A stretch of 64,000 nucleotides of DNA from Acuticoccus sp965213555 (GTDB lineage: Bacteria; Pseudomonadota; Alphaproteobacteria; Rhizobiales; Amorphaceae). Location: NCBI RefSeq assembly GCF_965213555.1, contig NZ_OZ243890.1:806001-870000 (forward strand), given 5' to 3'. Each line of letters opens with the position of its first letter. The stretch's first letter is position 1. Below, piece after piece: positions 54,234-62,628 of the stretch. The translations under genes and the position numbers were made by a program. The notes under the pieces are model-generated. The model saw only the letters and a program-made list of their open reading frames with translations, was not told the DNA's origin and did not search any database.

Positions 54234-55586
54234 GTGAAGCCATCGATCCGCCTCGTCCAGTCCCAGCGTCAGACGCTTGCGATGACGCCGCAGCTGATGC
54301 AGGCCATCAAGCTCCTGCAGATGTCGAACCTCGAGCTCGAGGGTGCGGTGCGCGAGGAGGTGGATCAGAACCCGTTCCTGTCGCTCTCCACGCGCGTGGA
54401 CGGGCCCCGTGCCGACGGCCGGGTGCCGTCCCGTCACGCATCGCTCCCAGGAACGGCGACGTCCTACGATCAGGCCGGTGCCGTCGCCGCCCGTGAGACG
54501 CTGGCCGACCACTGCAGGCGCGAGGCCGCGGCCCTCGACCTGCACAAGGACGGGCTCGCGATCGCCCAATTCCTCATCGGCTCGTTGGAGCCGGACGGCC
54601 GCCTCGATCTTGATGCCGAGGCGGACGCTGTGACGACACTAGGCGTCGCCCCGGCCGACGTCGCGGCGACGCTCGCTGCGCTGCAGACCATCGCACCGGC
54701 GGGCCTGTTCGCCCGCTCGCTCGCCGAGTGCCTGGCGCTGCAGCTCGACGAGCGCGGCTGCCTCGACGACCTCGCACGGCAGGTGTTGGACAACCTCGGC
54801 CTCGTCGCCAAGCGCGACGTTCGTCGCCTCGCGGACGCATGCGGGGCCAGCGAGGTCGCCGTGATCGACGTCCTCGCGCTACTACGAACCCTCGATCCGC
54901 GGCCGGGCCTCGCCTTCGACGCGGCCCAACCCGTCGCCATCGAGCCCGACGTCCTTGTGCGCGCGCGGGCCGGTGGCGGCTTCCTCGTGGTCCTCGACAC
55001 GAGCCGGCTGCCCCGCGTCCTCGTCGATGCGAGCTACCATGCGGAGATCGCGGCCTGCGGCGACAAGGCCGCGCTCAGCTTCGCCAACCAGTGCATGCGC
55101 TCCGCGCATTGGCTGACGCGCAGCCTCGACCAGCGCGCCCGCACCATCGTCAAGGTCGCCACCGCGATCGTCACGCGCCAGCGCGCCTTCTTCGAGGGCA
55201 AGGCGCAGCACGTCGCGCCCCTGACGCTGCGCGAGGTGGCGCAGGATATCGAGATGCACGAGTCCACGGTGAGCCGGGTCGTCGCCAACAAGGCGCTCTC
55301 CTCGCCGCGCGGTGTGTTTCCGTTCCGCGCCTTCTTCGCGGTGGCCATCGACGCCGGCGAAGGCACCGTGTCGGCCGACCTCGTGCGCGCCCAGATCCGC
55401 CGCATCGTGGACGCCGAGGGGCCAGGACCGGTGCGCTCGGACGACGAGATCGTGCAGACGCTGAAGGCGAACGGCATCGTCATCGCTCGGCGCACGGTCG
55501 CCAAGTACCGCGAGGCGATGAACATCCCGTCCTCGGTGGAGCGCCGCAGGATGGCCCGACATGACGGTGTGCACGCCGCCCGGTGA
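54234..55586 (+). CDS. rpoN: RNA polymerase sigma-54 factor RpoN
   Basis: Sigma-54, for nitrogen and other enhancer-dependent promoters. 450 residues, a little short for the family (about 480-520), with the acidic region II reduced. Region I: LVQSQRQTLAMTPQLMQAIKLLQMSNLELE; only part is quoted here as QSQRQTLAMTPQLMQAIKL. The core-binding part is followed by the helix-turn-helix IEMHESTVSRVVANKAL and the RpoN box ARRTVAKYREAMNIPSS near the C-terminus. GTG at 54234 was chosen to give the usual VKPSIRLVQSQRQ opening; the open frame extends to 54147. It is followed by hpf and ptsN, the usual order. Confidence 0.95.
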   Translation: MKPSIRLVQSQRQTLAMTPQLMQAIKLLQMSNLELEGAVREEVDQNPFLSLSTRVDGPRADGRVPSRHASLPGTATSYDQAGAVAARETLADHCRREAAALDLHKDGLAIAQFLIGSLEPDGRLDLDAEADAVTTLGVAPADVAATLAALQTIAPAGLFARSLAECLALQLDERGCLDDLARQVLDNLGLVAKRDVRRLADACGASEVAVIDVLALLRTLDPRPGLAFDAAQPVAIEPDVLVRARAGGGFLVVLDTSRLPRVLVDASYHAEIAACGDKAALSFANQCMRSAHWLTRSLDQRARTIVKVATAIVTRQRAFFEGKAQHVAPLTLREVAQDIEMHESTVSRVVANKALSSPRGVFPFRAFFAVAIDAGEGTVSADLVRAQIRRIVDAEGPGPVRSDDEIVQTLKANGIVIARRTVAKYREAMNIPSSVERRRMARHDGVHAAR

Positions 55587-55709
55587 GGCTTGCGGTGGCG
55601 CGCAGGTCGACCACCGTGTGCCGATTGACAGGTCCGTGTCCCCGGCCTAGAAGGCCGCGCCACGACGGGACGCCCGCCGTAGCCGCACTCGGTGCGCTCG
55701 TGGTTGACG

Positions 55710-55759
55710 CACCGACGACAAGGCACCGACAAGGCACCGACGACAAGGCACCGACGACG
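55710..55759. repeat. Short tandem repeats CACCGAC(GAC)AAGG
   Basis: Units of 14, 11, 14 and 11 bases: CACCGACGACAAGG at 55710-55723, CACCGACAAGG at 55724-55734, CACCGACGACAAGG at 55735-55748 and CACCGACGACG at 55749-55759. They lie in the 271-base rpoN-hpf gap. Just before hpf an inverted repeat TTCCA-ATATC-TGGAA occurs at about 55827-55841. Confidence 0.8.
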
Positions 55760-55857
55760 CTGCGTCGGCATAGGATCTCCCGTAGACGCTCGGTTGCCGT
55801 CGGCGCCGGCGCCTGCGTCGCCAGCCTTCCAATATCTGGAACGGAACATCACAGGCC

Positions 55858-56469
55858 ATGCCCGTCACCATCGCTGGCAAGAACATGGACGTCGGCGCGG
55901 CGCTCCGGCAGCGCGTCGAGGAGCGCATCGAGGGGGCGGTCGAGAAGTACTTCGACGGCAACAGCTCGGGGCAGGTGGCCATCACCAAGACCGGTGCCGG
56001 CTTCGAGGCGGACTGCACCGTGCACCTCGACACCGGGGTGGTGCTGAAGACGTCGGCGAGCGCCGGCGACGCCACCGCCGCTTTCGAACAGGCGGCCGAC
56101 CGCATCGAGAAGCGTCTGCGGCGCTACAAGCGACGCCTGAAGGCGCACAACCACGGGCCGACCTCCGCCGAGGTTGAGGCGGCGGCGAACTACACCGTGC
56201 TTGCCGCGCCGGAGGAGGACGAGGAGCTGGCGGAGAACTACGCCCCGCTCGTCGTCGCCGAAACGCCGACCAGGATCCGCACCATGACGGTCTCCATGGC
56301 GGTGCTCGAGCTCGACCTCATCGACGCGCCGGCGCTGATGTTCGCCAACGCGGCCAACGGCGCGCTCAACGTGGTCTACCGCCGCGCGGACGGCAACGTC
56401 GGCTGGATCGATCCCTCGCTCGCGGAGGGCGGGGCGCCGACGCCGAAGGGCGCGGCGAGCGCGGGCTGA
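55858..56469 (+). CDS. hpf: Ribosome hibernation promoting factor, long form (HPF/RaiA)
   Basis: Binds and silences 70S/100S ribosomes in stationary phase. The 203 residues place it in the long-HPF group: N-terminal RaiA domain (about 1-105, VTIAGKNMDVGAALRQRVEE, then FEQAADRIEKRLRRYKRRLK) and a C-terminal dimerisation part (about 140-195, TVSMAVLELDLIDAPALMFA and ALNVVYRRADGNVGWIDP). ATG at 55858. In alphaproteobacteria it sits between rpoN and ptsN, as here; the 271-base gap probably has its own promoter. Confidence 0.94.
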   Translation: MPVTIAGKNMDVGAALRQRVEERIEGAVEKYFDGNSSGQVAITKTGAGFEADCTVHLDTGVVLKTSASAGDATAAFEQAADRIEKRLRRYKRRLKAHNHGPTSAEVEAAANYTVLAAPEEDEELAENYAPLVVAETPTRIRTMTVSMAVLELDLIDAPALMFANAANGALNVVYRRADGNVGWIDPSLAEGGAPTPKGAASAG

Positions 56470-56474
56470 GCGAC

Positions 56475-56936
56475 GTGGAGCTCGCCTCGCTCCTGTCGCC
56501 TGATGCGGTCGTCCACCACCTGGACGTCGGGTCGAAGAAGCAGGCGCTGCAGGAGATCGCGGCCGTCGCCGCACGCTGCACCGCGCTCCCCGAGCGCGAG
56601 GTGTTCGACACGCTGCTCCAGCGCGAGCGGCTCGGCTCGACCGGGGTCGGCCGCGGCATCGCGATCCCGCATGGCAAGCTCGTCAGCCTCGACCAGCTCG
56701 CCGCCTTCTTCTTCACCTTGGCGAGCCCGGTGGACTTCGAGGCCCTCGACGGCGAGCCGGTGGACCTCATCTTCGCGCTCCTCGCCCCTGAGGACGCGGG
56801 CGCCGATCACCTCAAGGCGCTCAACAAGATCGCCCGCGTGATGAAAAAGCCCGGCATGACCGAGGCCCTGCGAGAGGCGGACAGCTCCGGCGAGCTCTAC
56901 GACCTCCTGACTAAGACGCCCGTCGCCGCGAGCTGA
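56475..56936 (+). CDS. ptsN: PTS nitrogen regulatory protein EIIA-Ntr (PtsN)
   Basis: A phosphotransfer regulator of nitrogen and potassium metabolism, 153 residues. The active-site His is in GVGRGIAIPHGKLVSL near residue 65. Opening ELASLLSPDAVVHHLDV and an LLAPEDAGADHLKALNKIARV segment are family-typical. GTG start five bases after the hpf stop implies co-transcription. Confidence 0.95.
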   Translation: MELASLLSPDAVVHHLDVGSKKQALQEIAAVAARCTALPEREVFDTLLQRERLGSTGVGRGIAIPHGKLVSLDQLAAFFFTLASPVDFEALDGEPVDLIFALLAPEDAGADHLKALNKIARVMKKPGMTEALREADSSGELYDLLTKTPVAAS

Positions 56937-57067
56937 CGGTCACACCCGCATGATCGGGGAGCGCCCGGCCGAGCGCGATGGGTGGGGCATCGATCGGGCC
57001 TCCCGTGTTGACGACCTCCGCTCGGGCTTGCACATGACACGGACACACAATTGAGGGGATGGGAGCC

Positions 57068-58468
57068 ATGGCGCCGCGGACGCTCTACGACAAGATCTTC
57101 GACGACCACCTCGTCGAGCTGAAGGACGACGGCACCGCGCTGCTCTACATCGACCGCCACCTCGTCCACGAGGTGACGAGCCCTCAGGCGTTCGAGGGGC
57201 TGCGCCTCGCCGGTCGGAGCGTCCATGCTCCGTCGCGCACCCTTGCCGTCGTCGACCACAACGTGCCGACCACCGACCGGTCGGCGGGGATCGACGACGA
57301 GGAGTCCCGCATCCAGGTGGAGACGCTGGCGCGCAACGTCGCGGACTTCGGCATCGAATACTACGACGAGCTCGACCGGCGTCAGGGCATCGTCCACATC
57401 GTGGGGCCCGAGCAGGGGTTCACCTTGCCCGGCATGACCATCGTGTGCGGCGACAGCCACACCTCCACCCACGGCGCCTTCGGCGCGCTCGCCCACGGCA
57501 TCGGCACCTCCGAGGTGGAGCACGTCCTTGCGACGCAGACGCTGGTCACCCGCCGTGCCAAGAACATGCGGGTCACCGTGGATGGTGCGCTGCCGCCGCA
57601 CGTGACCGGCAAGGACGTCATCCTGTCGATCATCGGCACCATCGGGACGGCGGGCGGCACGGGCTACGTCATCGAGTACGCCGGCGAGGCCGTCCGCGCG
57701 CTTTCGATGGAGGGGCGCATGACGATGTGCAACATGTCGATCGAGGCGGGCGCGCGCGCCGGGCTCATCGCGCCCGACGAGACGACGTACCGCTACATCG
57801 AGGGCCGGCCGAAGGCGCCGCAGGGGGCCGCCTTCCAGCACGCCGTGGACTACTGGCGCACGCTGCCGTCGGACGAGGACGCGCGCTTCGACCGCGAGGT
57901 GCGGCTCGACGCGGCCTCGCTGCCCCCCGTCGTCACCTGGGGGACCTCGCCTGAGGCGGTCGCCGCCGTCGACGGGTGCGTGCCGAACCCCGAGGACATC
58001 GCCGACCCCGGCAAGCGGCGCGCCATGGAGCGTGCCCTCGCCTACATGGCCCTCGTCCCGGGCACGCCGATGACCGACATCAGCGTCGACAAGGTGTTCA
58101 TTGGCTCCTGCACCAACGGCCGCATCGAGGATCTGAGGGCCGTGGCCGACGTCGTGCGCGGACACCGCGTCGCGGAGGGCGTCAGCGCCATGGTCGTGCC
58201 GGGCTCCGGCCTCGTGAAGCGGCAGGCGGAGGAGGAGGGCATCGACCGCGTCCTCCTCGAGGCGGGCTTCGAGTGGCGCGAGCCGGGGTGCTCCATGTGC
58301 CTCGGGATGAACGCCGATCGGCTGAACCCGGAGGAGCGTTGCGCCTCGACCTCCAACCGCAACTTCGAGGGCCGTCAGGGCTTCCGTGGCCGCACCCACC
58401 TCGTCTCGCCGGCGATGGCGGCGGCGGCGGCGGTCGCCGGCCGGTTCGTCGACGTCCGCCGGATGTAG
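57068..58468 (+). CDS. leuC: 3-isopropylmalate dehydratase large subunit LeuC
   Basis: The iron-sulfur isomerase of leucine synthesis (with LeuD, not in the window). 466 residues. Cluster Cys in GSCTNGRIEDLR and in GCSMCLGMN, with HIVGPEQGFTLPGMTIVCGDSHTSTHGAFG; a shorter quote is CGDSHTSTHGAFG. The end MAAAAAVAGRFVDVR is typical. ATG at 57068 has GAGGGG nine bases upstream; ATG at 57059 lies too close to the same ribosome-binding site. A promoter probably lies in the 131-base gap after ptsN. Confidence 0.96.
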   Translation: MAPRTLYDKIFDDHLVELKDDGTALLYIDRHLVHEVTSPQAFEGLRLAGRSVHAPSRTLAVVDHNVPTTDRSAGIDDEESRIQVETLARNVADFGIEYYDELDRRQGIVHIVGPEQGFTLPGMTIVCGDSHTSTHGAFGALAHGIGTSEVEHVLATQTLVTRRAKNMRVTVDGALPPHVTGKDVILSIIGTIGTAGGTGYVIEYAGEAVRALSMEGRMTMCNMSIEAGARAGLIAPDETTYRYIEGRPKAPQGAAFQHAVDYWRTLPSDEDARFDREVRLDAASLPPVVTWGTSPEAVAAVDGCVPNPEDIADPGKRRAMERALAYMALVPGTPMTDISVDKVFIGSCTNGRIEDLRAVADVVRGHRVAEGVSAMVVPGSGLVKRQAEEEGIDRVLLEAGFEWREPGCSMCLGMNADRLNPEERCASTSNRNFEGRQGFRGRTHLVSPAMAAAAAVAGRFVDVRRM

Positions 58469-58508
58469 CAGGCACCACCGACCGCTGAGCAGCGGCGACG
58501 GCGGCCCG

Positions 58509-59072
58509 TTAGTAGCCGTACCTGCGATGCCCGTAGTGGACGCCGACACCGCGGTGAGCGCGACCGAACCGGGGCTCGCAGTGGCGAATGACGCGCACGA
58601 CCTTGCCGCGCGGCGTGCGCTGCACGATCCGCGTGCTGCAGGGGCGCTCGACGATCTTCACACGCCCGCGGCCTTGGCGACCATAGCGCGGACGGTCGAA
58701 GCGGTCGGCGTGGTACACCGGCTCGGACAGTTCGAGGCGCCGGCGGGGGCGCAGGTACCGCTCGTCCTCGTCGAACGAGGGGGCGTCGAACGAGGGGGCA
58801 AGGTAGCGTCCGTCGTCGTCATAGCGGTGCGGCCGGTCGGTGTAGCCGAGGTCGTCCTCATCGGTGCGCGCGCGCGCTCGGAGGCGGACCTCGCCCTCGA
58901 GCTCCAGGTCGATCCGCGCCGTGTCCTTGAAGCGCCAGGACCGCTCGAACCCGTCCGTCGCCGGGCCGAGGTCGAGTTCGAGGTCGGGACCCGGACCTCC
59001 TGCGAGCGCCGGGCCGGTCATCGCCATGGACGCCGCGAAGGCGATGGCGAGGCTCCTGATCCGTCGGGTCAT
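58509..59072 (-). CDS. Hypothetical secreted protein, 187 aa
   Basis: ATG at 59072 with GGGAGG upstream gives a signal peptide (TRRIRSLAIAFAASMAMTG then ALAGG). The mature part is acidic in its first half (ELDLGPATDGFERSW, DEDDLGYTDRPHRYDDDGRY) and basic, Tyr/Arg-rich at the end (RAHRGVGVHYGHRRYGY). Two Cys (VERPCSTR and VIRHCEPR) could pair. A repeat-like APSFDAPSFDEDERYL occurs in the middle. No domain recognised. It converges on leuC with a 40-base gap. The conserved-looking signal and RBS support a real gene. Confidence 0.75.
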   Translation of the reverse strand: MTRRIRSLAIAFAASMAMTGPALAGGPGPDLELDLGPATDGFERSWRFKDTARIDLELEGEVRLRARARTDEDDLGYTDRPHRYDDDGRYLAPSFDAPSFDEDERYLRPRRRLELSEPVYHADRFDRPRYGRQGRGRVKIVERPCSTRIVQRTPRGKVVRVIRHCEPRFGRAHRGVGVHYGHRRYGY

Positions 59073-59174
59073 GATTTCCCTCCCGTGCGTGGCTTGCCTT
59101 GGTGTGTCGGGTGACGCAGCGCAGGACACCAGGGACGGACTGAACTTCCCCTGAGCTTGCCGTTCAGCGCCGCT

Positions 59175-60047
59175 TCACGATCGCCGTTCCGCCACGAAGC
59201 GACAGGCCTCGACGAGCACGGCCGCGCGCTCGCCGTAGGGTTCCAGGCACGCACGGGCGGCGGCAACCCGCGCCTCGAGCCGGCGGTGCGCCTCCTCCGC
59301 GCCGAACCGCGCAGGGATCGTCGCCTTGCGCCCGGCGGCGTCCTTGCCGACGCGCTTGCCGGTCTCGGCCGTCGTGCCCTCGACGTCGAGGAGGTCGTCG
59401 GCGAGCTGGAAGGCGGCGCCGAGGTGCTCGCCGAAGGACCTCAGCCGGACCCGATGCTCGTCCTCGGCCCCAGCGAGGACGGCGCCCGCCTCGCACGCGG
59501 CGGCGATGAGCGCGCCGGTCTTCATGGCCTGCATACGTCCCACGCCCTCCTCGTCGAGGTCGAAGGCGTTGAGGTCGCAGTACTGACCGCCCACCATGCC
59601 GGCGTTGCCGGCAGCGAGCGCTAGGACGTTCGCGAGGGCGCCGGCCCGCGCGGCGGGGACCGCGGGCGAGGTGATGAGCTCGAAGGCGAGGGCCTGCAGC
59701 CCGTCGCCGACCAGGATTGCCGTCGCCTCGTCGAACGCCTTGTGCACGGTGGGGCGCCCCCGACGCAGGTCGTCGTCGTCCATCGCCGGCAGGTCGTCGT
59801 GCACCAGGCTGTAGGCGTGTAGGCACTCGAACGCGGCGCCCACCGTGGTGGCCGCGTCCGCCGGCGCGTCGAACAGCGCTGCCGCCTCGATGACGAGGAG
59901 CGGCCGAAACCGTTTGCCGCCGCCGAGCACGGCGTAGCGCGTCGCCTCCGCAAGCCGAGCCGGGACCCGTGTCGCAGGGTCGAGGGCCGCGGCGAGCACA
60001 CGGTCCGTCGCCTCGGCGGCCGCCATGAGCCGCGCGCCAAACCCCAT
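59175..60047 (-). CDS. ispA: Polyprenyl synthetase (farnesyl/geranyl diphosphate synthase, IspA)
   Basis: Short-chain prenyl diphosphate synthase, 290 residues. First Asp-rich motif in YSLVHDDLPAMDDDDLRRG (about 86-104), second DDLLDVEG near 225. GGGKRFRPLLV is the substrate-binding block, and QAMKTGALI and GRKATIP are further signatures. ATG at 60047 has GGGAGGG upstream. It normally supplies C15 diphosphate for undecaprenyl and quinone side chains. Divergent from mtgA with an 84-base gap. Confidence 0.93.
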   Translation of the reverse strand: MGFGARLMAAAEATDRVLAAALDPATRVPARLAEATRYAVLGGGKRFRPLLVIEAAALFDAPADAATTVGAAFECLHAYSLVHDDLPAMDDDDLRRGRPTVHKAFDEATAILVGDGLQALAFELITSPAVPAARAGALANVLALAAGNAGMVGGQYCDLNAFDLDEEGVGRMQAMKTGALIAAACEAGAVLAGAEDEHRVRLRSFGEHLGAAFQLADDLLDVEGTTAETGKRVGKDAAGRKATIPARFGAEEAHRRLEARVAAARACLEPYGERAAVLVEACRFVAERRS

Positions 60048-60131
60048 CCTGCCCTCCCGGAAATCCTCCCGCGCATGATAGGCAGGCTGCCACGTGGCTG
60101 CTACGGCGCGCCGGCCACACAGGGAGGGAGG

Positions 60132-60812
60132 ATGCGCATCATCCTGAAGGCGCTCGTCGTGGTTCTCGCCACCCTGGCAGCGATCCCCCTCCTGCTCACC
60201 GTGGTCTACGCCTTCGTCGACCCGCCCTCCATGCCCATCGCGCGGCGTCACGCCCTCGGCGAGCCCGTGGCGCAGGCCTGGCGCCCGCTGTCGGCCATGT
60301 CCCCCGAACTCGTACAGGCCGTCGTCATGGCGGAGGACGCGCGCTTCTGCCTGCACTGGGGCGTGGACCTGCGGCAGGTCCGGATCGTCGTCGCCGACGC
60401 CTTCGCCGGCCGCAGGGTGCGCGGCGCGAGCACCATCACCATGCAGGTTGCGAGGAACCTGTTCCTATGGTCGGAGCGGAGCTACCTACGCAAGGCGATC
60501 GAGGTCCCGCTGGCGCTGTGGATCGACCTCGTCCTCTCCAAGGACCGCATCCTCGAGATCTACCTCAACATCGCGCAGTGGGGAGCGCGGGCCTACGGCG
60601 TGGAGGCCGGCGCGCAGCTCGCGTTCGGGAAGGGTGCCGATCGTCTGACGGGCGACGAGGCTCTGGCCCTCGCCACCGTCCTGCCTGCGCCGGCGGTGCG
60701 CGACCCGCGAGCTCCCTCGCTCCGCCAGCGCCGCGTGATGGCCCACGTCCGGGACGAGCTCGCCCGCGCGCCCTGGGTGTTCGCCTGCCTGCCTCCCCGC
60801 ATCCGGCCATGA
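60132..60812 (+). CDS. mtgA: Monofunctional biosynthetic peptidoglycan transglycosylase MtgA
   Basis: A glycosyltransferase family 51 enzyme that polymerises lipid II, 226 residues. One N-terminal membrane anchor (ILKALVVVLATLAAIPLLLTVVYAF). Catalytic Glu in MAEDARFCLHWGVD, then RGASTITMQVARNLFLW and ILEIYLNIAQWGARAYG. ATG at 60132 has GGGAGG a few bases before it; an upstream ATG at 60075 has none. No penicillin-binding domain follows, which fits MtgA. Confidence 0.94.
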   Translation: MRIILKALVVVLATLAAIPLLLTVVYAFVDPPSMPIARRHALGEPVAQAWRPLSAMSPELVQAVVMAEDARFCLHWGVDLRQVRIVVADAFAGRRVRGASTITMQVARNLFLWSERSYLRKAIEVPLALWIDLVLSKDRILEIYLNIAQWGARAYGVEAGAQLAFGKGADRLTGDEALALATVLPAPAVRDPRAPSLRQRRVMAHVRDELARAPWVFACLPPRIRP

Positions 60813-60972
60813 CGGGCTGTGCGTGCGGCAGGAGCTGCTTGGCCGGCTCGCCTGACCACGCTGGTTGCATCGCGTCCGCCCGCCCCGTATATCATCGCGT
60901 CGGCGGCACGTCCGCCTCCCCCGATGTCAGTGCAGCGCACCGTGCCGTTCGGCGCGGCGAAGGAGTGTCACG

Positions 60973-61158
60973 ATGGCTGTGCCGAAGCGAAAGACGAGCC
61001 GCATGAAGCGCGGGTTCCGCCGTTCCGCGGACGCGCTGAAGGCGTCCGCCTACGTCGAGGACAAGGACTCGGGCGAGCTGCGCCGGCCGCACCACATCGA
61101 CCTCAAGAGCGGACGCTACCGTGGACGGCAAGTCATGAGCGCCAAGGACGAGGGCTGA
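60973..61158 (+). CDS. rpmF: 50S ribosomal protein L32
   Basis: A 61-residue ribosomal protein. MAVPKRKTSRMKRGFRRSAD is diagnostic, followed by GELRRPHHIDLKSGRYRGR. AAGGAG precedes ATG at 60973 by about eight bases. No Cys zinc site is present, as in the alphaproteobacterial form. It is a 160-base gap away from mtgA and should have its own promoter. Confidence 0.97.
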   Translation: MAVPKRKTSRMKRGFRRSADALKASAYVEDKDSGELRRPHHIDLKSGRYRGRQVMSAKDEG

Positions 61159-61249
61159 TCGCGAACTCCTCGCTCGGCTTTCACGGCGCGCTTGATCTTG
61201 CCGGCTCGCTCGTCCAACCATCGGGGGCAACCAGCCGAGGCAGCTCCCG

Positions 61250-61687
61250 ATGGGTCTCTTCCCCTTCACGTTCATCCCGCTCGTGCTCTACTGCATCGCG
61301 TCGATCTTTCTCTACGATCCGTCGAACTACGTGGTGACCCCGGGCGAGCCGTACGTCCACCCCTTCTGGAGCGACGCCGTCCTCGGCATGACGCTGGTGT
61401 CCGGCCAGAACTGGGCGCTGAGCTACGGCGACCTCATCATCACCGTCGCCATCGTGTTGATGCTGTTCTCGATCCTGCGCACGGCGAGCACGAGCCGCAT
61501 GACGGTGCTCGGCAACATGGTCATGGTGCTCGTGCTGTGCGTCTACATCGTCCTGTTCCTGACGGTGGATTTCGCCGGAACCTCGACGTTCTTCATCTTG
61601 ACGATGATTGCGCTCATCGACACCCTGGCGACGGTTTCGGTCTCGCTGGTGGCGTCGCACTCCAGCGTAGACGCCGTGCCTGACTGA
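61250..61687 (+). CDS. Small membrane protein, 145 aa, unknown
   Basis: Four probable membrane helices (FIPLVLYCIASIFL, YGDLIITVAIVLMLFSIL, VLGNMVMVLVLCVYIVLFL, TFFILTMIALIDTLATVSV) with short loops. The region between helix one and two (VTPGEPYVHPFWSDAVLG) is periplasm-like. No family name recognised. It may be a conserved inner-membrane protein near the Pha genes; no experimental role inferred. The start ATG at 61250 has only a weak GAGG ten bases upstream. It converges on phaR with a gap of about 40 bases. Confidence 0.8.
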   Translation: MGLFPFTFIPLVLYCIASIFLYDPSNYVVTPGEPYVHPFWSDAVLGMTLVSGQNWALSYGDLIITVAIVLMLFSILRTASTSRMTVLGNMVMVLVLCVYIVLFLTVDFAGTSTFFILTMIALIDTLATVSVSLVASHSSVDAVPD

Positions 61688-61728
61688 CGATGCCGAAGGC
61701 GGGCACGGTCGCGCCTGGCCTTCCCGCC

Positions 61729-62370
61729 TTAGTCGAACCTCGGCGGGACCGACCGATCCTCCTTGGTCCGGTGCTGGTGGCCAGGCCCGCCGACCGCCTC
61801 GCCGCCGTTCGAGCCGGCCGCGATGGTCTCGATCCGAGCCTGCATCTTGGCGAGCTCACCGCGCAGCGCTGCGACGTCCTGAGCGAGCGCGTCCGCGGTC
61901 TGCGTCTCCGGCGCCGCCTCAGGGGTGAACGGCATGAACATGCGCATGGAGCGCTGGAACAGCTCCATGTTGTGGCGGACCTGCTCCTCGACCGCGCTGA
62001 ACGCCGTCTCGCCCATCGCATCGTTCCACTGCTTGCGCAGCTTCTCCTGCTCCTTGGCGAACGAGGCGAGGGAGTGCTCGAGGTAGGTCGGGACGAGCGC
62101 CTGCATGCGACCGTCGTAGAAGGTGATGAGCTGCCGCAGGAACGCGATGGGCAGGAGGCCGGAGCCGCGGCTCTCCGCGTCGAAGATGATCTGGCCGAGT
62201 ACTCCGCGCGTGATATCCTCGCCGGTCTTGGCGTCCTGGACCACGAACTCCTCGCCCGAGCGCACCATCTCGGCGAGGTCGTCGAGCGTTACGTAGGCGC
62301 TGGTTCCAGTATGATAGAGCCTGCGGTTGGCATACTTCTTAATCACCGTCGTGGGTGCATCGTTGCCCAT
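61729..62370 (-). CDS. phaR: Polyhydroxyalkanoate synthesis repressor PhaR
   Basis: A transcriptional regulator that senses polyhydroxybutyrate, 213 residues. It opens MGNDAPTTVIKKYANRRLYH, then TSAYVTLDDLAEMVRSGEEF (PHB-accumulation N domain) and LPIAFLRQLITFY. The C-terminal half is helical (QKLRKQWNDAMGETAF-like) and Pro/Gly-rich at the end. ATG at 62370 has no strong ribosome-binding site visible. Divergent from phaA with a 258-base gap, so it is likely to repress phaA and others. Confidence 0.94.
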   Translation of the reverse strand: MGNDAPTTVIKKYANRRLYHTGTSAYVTLDDLAEMVRSGEEFVVQDAKTGEDITRGVLGQIIFDAESRGSGLLPIAFLRQLITFYDGRMQALVPTYLEHSLASFAKEQEKLRKQWNDAMGETAFSAVEEQVRHNMELFQRSMRMFMPFTPEAAPETQTADALAQDVAALRGELAKMQARIETIAAGSNGGEAVGGPGHQHRTKEDRSVPPRFD

Positions 62371-62628
62371 GACAACCTCGATCGTGAACGGAGTCTGGCG
62401 AGTTCCCGGCGGCATCGTGCGCGGCGCCCGACGTCGGGCAAACTCTACGCCGGTCCACATAATCCTAAACATCGCGCTGCACCAGCCGGCATGCTGCGAT
62501 TGCGAAGCCGCGACGCGCCATCGGTTGACAGCGTTCTGGGGGGCGCGCTCTAGTCCCGCGAACCCTGAAACACAGCAAGGTGCGCAGGATCGCCCGCAGC
62601 GGCGGCTACGCAAACCATGGAGGACGAG

